Assembly (NCBI GenBank): GCA_029946105.1
Contig: JAQSDW010000016.1
Location: 1 to 64,000, forward strand
Length of the DNA: 64,000 nucleotides
Direction: 5' to 3'
Source of the DNA: Reyranella sp.
GTDB taxonomy: Bacteria; Pseudomonadota; Alphaproteobacteria; Reyranellales; Reyranellaceae
A program made the translations under genes and the position numbers. The notes below the pieces were generated by a model. That model saw only the letters and a program-made list of their open reading frames with translations. It ran no database searches and was not told the origin of the DNA. Positions 58,875 to 64,000 of this stretch are shown here, one piece after another (the first letter of the stretch is position 1; each line of letters opens with the position of its first letter).

Positions 58875-59933
58875 GTGGCAACCATTCTTACCCCAACCGA
58901 CCAATTCGACGTCGCCACCCGCGACGGCCTCTGGATGTCCGCATCCGATGCCGAACGCGTCACTGGCTGGACGCTGAAACCCGAAGGCATGTGCCGCGCC
59001 GAGGCATGCGTGCCGATGCCGGCGTCGGCCGTGAAGAGGACCGAGGTCGACGTCGAAGCGTTCTGGACGAAACTCGGAGGTCCCGTCGTGGCGAGCGAAG
59101 CACGCGACGTGTGGGCGTTGGGCGCGTCACCCGATGAACGCAATGCCACCCTCGAAGGATTGCAGGCGCCGGACTTCACCTTGCCGGACATCGACGGCAC
59201 ATCCCGCACGCTGTCCCAGCTGCGCGGCAAAAAGGTCTTCCTTGCGACCTGGGCCAGTTGGTGAGGTTGCCGTTTTGACTTGCCCGTGTGGCAGGCTCTC
59301 TACAACGAACTGAAGGACAGGAACTTCATGGTGGTGGCCGTGGCCGAGGAAAGCCGTGGCGCCGATCATGCGCGGCCGTGGATCGAGCAGGCCAAGTCCA
59401 GCTACTGGCAGCTTGTCGATACCGAGCATCGCCTCGAAGACCTCTACAACCTCGTGAACGTGCCGCAGGCGGTCTGGATCGACGAGGACGGCAGGATCGT
59501 GCGCCCGCCCGAGACGGCGGGATCGACCGATCATTTCCGCCGCATGGATCTCAAGACCAAGACCATGTCGGCCGAGGATCAAGCCGAGCGTCTGGCGGCG
59601 CGCGAGGCCTATCTCGACGCGGTGCGCGCCTGGGTGACCACAGGCAAGCATGCGCTGCCCGCCAGTTCAGCCCGTATGAATCTGCCCAAGGTGACGCCCG
59701 CGATCGCCGAGGCCCGCACGCGCTTCCGCCTCGGCGTGTGGCTGCGCGTCAACGGCCGCGCCGCCGAGGGCGACCTGCAGATGGCAGAGGCGAGCCGGCT
59801 GCATCCCGAGTCATGGAGCCTGTGGCGCCAGGCCGCCGACCTCGATGAAGTCGGCAAGGCATCGGGCCCAGAATTCTGGAAACGCGTGCAAGCGTTGGGG
59901 GACAGGCCGTACTATCCGGCTCCCAAGCTTTAG
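58875..59933 (+). CDS. Candidate selenoprotein: thioredoxin/TlpA-like redox protein with in-frame TGA as Sec codon (TGA 59262-59264)
   Basis: One frame: ..LEGLQAPDFTLPDIDGTSRTLSQLRGKKVFLATWASW[TGA]GCRFDLPVWQALYNELKDRNFMVVAVAEES..VNVPQAVWIDEDGRIV..; TGA at the CxxC cysteine position. Confidence 0.8.
59279..59295 (+). promoter_or_regulatory. Candidate bacterial SECIS hairpin
   Basis: CTTGCC-CGTGT-GGCAGG, 6-bp stem (one G-U), loop begins 20 nt after the TGA and has G at position 2. Confidence 0.6.
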
Positions 59934-59941
59934 GGAGCCGC

Positions 59942-61270
59942 ATGCGCCTTTCCTGGAACGACCTTGGAACGCCGCGTGCCGACAAGGCCCGCGGCAAGCC
60001 TGTCGAGATCGTGGGCTTTCCGCTCACCGCGTTGCCGACGGGAAACGCCGACTATTTTCTGATGATGGCCGAGCCCGGCTGCTGCCAGGGCTGCGTGCCC
60101 AACAATCCGTCGGCCGTGATCGAGGTCTTCGCCGACAAGCCTCTCAAGCTCGGCAACGGCGCGCTGCGCCTCGTCGGTACCTGGCGCGTTTCGTCCGATG
60201 CGAAGGGCTGGCGCTATCAGTTGCACGATGCCGAAGTGAAGCAGGGCGTCACGCGCCGTGCCCTGATGGCGGCAAGCCCGCTCTTCTGTCTGCCGGTACC
60301 GGCGATGGCGCAGGCGGGCGACGGCACGGCCGTCGATATCCATAGTCACGCTGGCAACGTCATGCAGATGAGCTACGGGCGCGGCCAGGCGCTCGCCATT
60401 GCCGGGCCGATGCGCGAGGGCGGTATCTCCGCGATCTGCCTCGCGGTGGTGGCCGATTCGCCCATCATCACGACGAGCGGCGGCCGCCTGCGACCCGGCC
60501 GCGATCCCCGGCCCGGCGAATTCTACCAGTTCAGCCAGAGTTCCTTCCCGGCCCTGCACAAGCTCGCCCGCGACCAGGATCTGCCGTTGATCCGAACGGC
60601 CGCGGAGTTGCGTGCGGCGCGTTCGGGTCGACCCTCGGTCATCGTGTCCGCCGAAGGGGCCGATTTCCTCGAAGGCCGAATCGAACGTCTCGACGAGGCC
60701 TATCAACGCTGGGCGCTGCGCCATCTCCAGCTCACGCACTACCGGCCGAACGAGCTGGGCGACATCCAGACCGAGCCCAGCGTGCACGGCGGCCTGACGG
60801 CGTTCGGCGCCGAGGTCATTCGCCGCTGCAATCAGATGGGCGTCGTCGTCGATGTGGCGCACGGCCCCTACGAGCTGGTGAAGAAGGCGGCCGCGGTGAC
60901 CACCAAGCCGCTGGTTCTTTCGCACACTTCGCTCAGCAACCGGCAGGCGCTGTGGACGCGGCAGATCACGTCGGATCATGCGCGGGCCATCGCCGCGACC
61001 GGCGGCGTCATCGGCATCTGGCCAGTCACGGCCTTTTTTCCCAACATCGTGAGCTATGCCGACGGCTTTGCGCGGATGGTCGACGTGGCCGGTATCGACC
61101 ATGTCGGCCTCGGCACCGACCAGATGGGCCTGCCCGGCGGCAGCTCGATGCCGAGCTATGCCGACCTGCCGCAGCTCGCCGCCGCCTTGCGGACGAGGTT
61201 CAACGCCGAGGAGACGGCGAAGCTCTTGGGCGGTAACTACCGCCGGGTCTTCGAGGTGAGCCTCGCCTGA
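59942..61270 (+). CDS. Fusion ORF: N-terminal Cys-motif domain + membrane dipeptidase (peptidase M19)
   Basis: N-terminal GCCQGCVPNNPSAVIEVFAD; from ~60236 a signal-like VKQGVTRRALMAASPLFCLPVPAMAQA; then DIHSHAG..LSHTSLSNRQALW..DHVGLGTD. Confidence 0.8.
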   Translation: MRLSWNDLGTPRADKARGKPVEIVGFPLTALPTGNADYFLMMAEPGCCQGCVPNNPSAVIEVFADKPLKLGNGALRLVGTWRVSSDAKGWRYQLHDAEVKQGVTRRALMAASPLFCLPVPAMAQAGDGTAVDIHSHAGNVMQMSYGRGQALAIAGPMREGGISAICLAVVADSPIITTSGGRLRPGRDPRPGEFYQFSQSSFPALHKLARDQDLPLIRTAAELRAARSGRPSVIVSAEGADFLEGRIERLDEAYQRWALRHLQLTHYRPNELGDIQTEPSVHGGLTAFGAEVIRRCNQMGVVVDVAHGPYELVKKAAAVTTKPLVLSHTSLSNRQALWTRQITSDHARAIAATGGVIGIWPVTAFFPNIVSYADGFARMVDVAGIDHVGLGTDQMGLPGGSSMPSYADLPQLAAALRTRFNAEETAKLLGGNYRRVFEVSLA

Positions 61271-61632
61271 TCGGTTCGATCGCTTGACAAGCGTCCTATC
61301 GCGCCCTATTTTCCTACGGACTTGAGATCCTTCGCTTCTCGTTGTGAGACCAGCGTCGCGACAATTGCCCAAGGCCTCCACGGCGCAGTGGGGCGACGTA
61401 AAAAAAGTGATCCGGTGTCCCACGGCGTAGCCGGCAATGGCCGGAATTCGAGAGTTGTTGCAAAGCATTAGACCCCGGGTGGAACGCGTCGTGCGACGTG
61501 AACCCCTGTCCCACGGACTGGCGGGAGGAGGCCGGCGCGATCACACATCCGTGAGTGAGCGGGTCTCTATAGGCGTCACTCGTTCGCTCGGTTAGGCTCC
61601 CGCCATACTCCAAGACAAATCAGGAGACCGGG

Positions 61633-62082
61633 ATGGCTGTCCTCAACGTCAACGGCAAGGCGCTCAACCATAGTGCCGATCCGCGTACGCCGCTGCTGTG
61701 GGTCCTGCGCGAGCAGCTCGCCCTCACCGGCACGAAATATGGCTGTGGCATTGCCCAGTGCGGCTCGTGCACCGTCCACATCGACGGCGTGGCGACCCGG
61801 TCGTGCCAGGTTCCCGTCAACTCGGTGGGCAACCGCAAGATCACGACCATCGAGGCACTGGCCGCCAACGGCACGCTGACCAAGATTCAGAAGGCTTGGG
61901 TCGAGCTCGATGTCCCGCAGTGTGGCTATTGCCAGAGCGGCATGATCATGGCGGCCACCGCGCTGCTCGCCGCCAAGCCCAAGCCGACGGATGCCGACAT
62001 CGACGCGGCCATGACCAACATCTGTCGCTGCGGCACCTACCAGCAGGTGCGCGAAGCCATCCACGCCGCCGCCAAGGCCTGA
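61633..62082 (+). CDS. (2Fe-2S)-binding small subunit of molybdenum hydroxylase (IorA-like)
   Basis: [16 protein letters not shown] and [16 protein letters not shown]...[15 protein letters not shown]. Confidence 0.93.
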   Translation: MAVLNVNGKALNHSADPRTPLLWVLREQLALTGTKYGCGIAQCGSCTVHIDGVATRSCQVPVNSVGNRKITTIEALAANGTLTKIQKAWVELDVPQCGYCQSGMIMAATALLAAKPKPTDADIDAAMTNICRCGTYQQVREAIHAAAKA

Positions 62083-62096
62083 GGGGAGGACGCATC

Positions 62097-64000
62097 ATGA
62101 CGATTCATCAGACCTCTCTTCGTCCCTCCTCTCTTCGTCGCCCGTCGCTTCGTCGTAGGGGCTTCCTGGTCAGCGGCGCTGCCGTTGCGGGTGGCTTCTC
62201 CCTGGGCTTCAGCACCTTCGGCACGGCGCATGCCGCCGAAGCCAAGGAACTCAATGCCTGGGTCGTTGTCATGCCCGACGACAAGGTGGTGATCCGCATC
62301 GCCCGCTCGGAGATGGGTCAGGGCACGCTGACCGGTCTTTCCCAGCTCGTCGCCGAGGAACTCGAGTGCGACTGGAAGAAGGTCACGACCGAATATCCGA
62401 CGCCCGGCGAGAACCTCAAGCGCGGCCGCGTCTGGAAGAATTTCTCGACCGGCGGCAGCCGTGGCATCCGCGAGAGCAACCAGTATGTCCGCGAAGGCGG
62501 CGCCATGGCGCGCGAAATGCTGATCGCGGCGGCGGCGGCACAGTGGAAAGTGCCGGCGGCCGAGTGCAACGCGGCCAGCAGCGTCATCACCCATAAGCCC
62601 TCGGGCAAGAAGCTCACCTATGGCGCTGTCGCAGCGGCGGCAGCCCAGCTCGAGCCACCCAAGGAAGTGAAGCTCAAGGATCCGAAGGACTGGAAGATCG
62701 CCGGCAAGCCGGTGAAGCGGCTCGACACGCTCGACAAGGTCACGGGCAAGCAGATGTACGGCATCGACTTCACGATGCCCGGCATGCTCGTGGCCACCGT
62801 GCGCGCCTGTCCGGTGATCGGCGGCAAACTCAAGAGCTTCGATGCGGCCAAGGTCGAGAAGATGCCGGGCGTGAAGAAAGTCGTGGCGATCGACGGCAAT
62901 GCCGTCGTGGTCGTGGCCGATACCTACTGGAACGCGCGCACCGCGCTCGCAGCGCTTCCCACCGAGTGGGACATCGGTGATCTCGGCAAGGTCTCCAGCG
63001 AGACGATTACCCAGATGCTGACAGAGGGGCTCATCGCGCCGGAAGCCTTCGTCGGCAACAAGGTAGGCGATGCCAAGGCCGCGATCGACGGCGCCGCCAA
63101 GAAGGTCGAGGCGATCTACAGCTTCCCCTACCAGCACCACGTCACCATGGAGCCGATGAACGCCACGGCGCTCGTCACGGCCGACAAGTGCGAGGTCTGG
63201 TGCGGCACGCAGAACGGCGAGGCGGCGCTCGCCGCCGCTTCCGAGGCAGCCGGCCTGCCGATCGCCAAATGCGATGTCATAAAGCTCATGCTGGGCGGCG
63301 GCTTCGGCCGGCGCGGCCGCTCTGACTATGTCCGCCAGGCCGTCCTGGTCGCCAAGGAGATGCCGGGCACGCCGGTCAAGCTGATCTGGTCGCGCGAAGA
63401 GGACATGACGCACTGCCAGTATCATCCGATCACGATGTGCAAGCTGACCGGCGGCCTCGATGCCCAGGGCAATCTGGTCGGACTGCAGGTCCGCATTTCC
63501 GGCCAGTCGATCCTGGCCTCGCTGCTGCCGGGCAACCTGGTGAACGGCATGGATCCCGCGACGTTCCAGGGCTTGATGGCGAGCGGTGTCGAGGCGGCCT
63601 ACGGCTACAACGTGCCGAACCTGCTGATCGACCACGCGATGCGCAATCCGCATATCACGCCGGGCTTCTGGCGTGGCGTGAACGTGAACCAGAACGCCGT
63701 CTACATGGAATGCTTCATGGACGAGCTGGCCCAGGCCGCCGGCCAGGATCCGCTGGCGTTCCGCATGAAGTTGCTGAAGCCCAAGTGGGCGGCGGTGCTG
63801 AAGGCTGCCGCCGACAAGGCGGGCTATGGCAAGCCGCTGCCGGCTGGCCACTTCCATGGCATCTCGCAGGTCATGGGCTACGGCAGCTACGTGGCCGGTG
63901 TCGCCGAAGTATCGGTTAGTCCCGACGGCCATCTCAAGATCCACAAGATCACGGCGGCCACCAACCCAGGACATGTCGTCAACCCGGCGCAGATCGAGCG
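62097..64000 (+). CDS. Molybdopterin-binding large subunit (IorB-like), truncated at window end
   Basis: Tat signal SLRRRGFLVSGAAVAGG; RSEMGQGTLTGLSQLVAEEL; LGGGFGRRGRSDYV; GFWRGVNVNQNAVYMECFMDELA; open at 64000. Confidence 0.92.
   Translation, partial: MTIHQTSLRPSSLRRPSLRRRGFLVSGAAVAGGFSLGFSTFGTAHAAEAKELNAWVVVMPDDKVVIRIARSEMGQGTLTGLSQLVAEELECDWKKVTTEYPTPGENLKRGRVWKNFSTGGSRGIRESNQYVREGGAMAREMLIAAAAAQWKVPAAECNAASSVITHKPSGKKLTYGAVAAAAAQLEPPKEVKLKDPKDWKIAGKPVKRLDTLDKVTGKQMYGIDFTMPGMLVATVRACPVIGGKLKSFDAAKVEKMPGVKKVVAIDGNAVVVVADTYWNARTALAALPTEWDIGDLGKVSSETITQMLTEGLIAPEAFVGNKVGDAKAAIDGAAKKVEAIYSFPYQHHVTMEPMNATALVTADKCEVWCGTQNGEAALAAASEAAGLPIAKCDVIKLMLGGGFGRRGRSDYVRQAVLVAKEMPGTPVKLIWSREEDMTHCQYHPITMCKLTGGLDAQGNLVGLQVRISGQSILASLLPGNLVNGMDPATFQGLMASGVEAAYGYNVPNLLIDHAMRNPHITPGFWRGVNVNQNAVYMECFMDELAQAAGQDPLAFRMKLLKPKWAAVLKAAADKAGYGKPLPAGHFHGISQVMGYGSYVAGVAEVSVSPDGHLKIHKITAATNPGHVVNPAQIE

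Noticed and set aside
62037-63974. Long antisense ORF (645 aa, minus strand) opposite the IorB-like gene
   Set aside because: Shadow ORF typical of high-GC DNA: the opposite strand encodes an unmistakable molybdenum hydroxylase; the antisense product has low-complexity RDVHGLARH-type composition.

Overview
This 64 kb, GC-rich window comes from an alphaproteobacterial chromosome, probably Rhodospirillales/Reyranella/Bradyrhizobium-like (inferred from gene content). Most of it is dense housekeeping and accessory metabolism: pyrC; a RegBA/ActSR-like redox two-component system; tRNA-Gly(CCC); a chorismate mutase-hisC-tyrA-chaC block diverging from a SAM-II riboswitch-metX-metW operon; gloB; a brnTA toxin-antitoxin module; a DUF2333/TauE/TIGR02186/UspA cluster; nifU-like; tsaB-rimI; tusA/fur; olsB-olsA; miaB-phoH-ybeY-corC-lnt-praR/phrR-like-metK; an orphan type I secretion ABC transporter; mmcB; cyt c'/b561; moxR-VWA; a TPP enzyme; and an iorAB-type molybdenum hydroxylase running off the right edge. 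The strongest unusual signal is a candidate selenoprotein gene at 58875-59933. A thioredoxin/TlpA-like ORF is interrupted by a single in-frame TGA exactly at the active-site Cys position (..FLATWASW-[TGA]-GCRFDLPVWQALYNEL..), followed at SECIS-like spacing by a 6-bp hairpin with a CGUGU loop. Other notable signals are: a candidate sRNA with three consecutive hairpins, each exposing CCCCAAG, and a terminator (52185-52360); a SAM-II riboswitch followed directly by an intrinsic terminator; a brnTA island flanked by a 45-nt duplication of the gloB 3' end; a stand-alone DpgC-like oxygenase; a cluster of TGTGACA heptamers; a shared AGATATGCA(T/G)TT(C/T)TGCA intergenic motif; and several palindromic intergenic repeat elements. 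All calls were made by reading the sequence; no database search or folding program was run.
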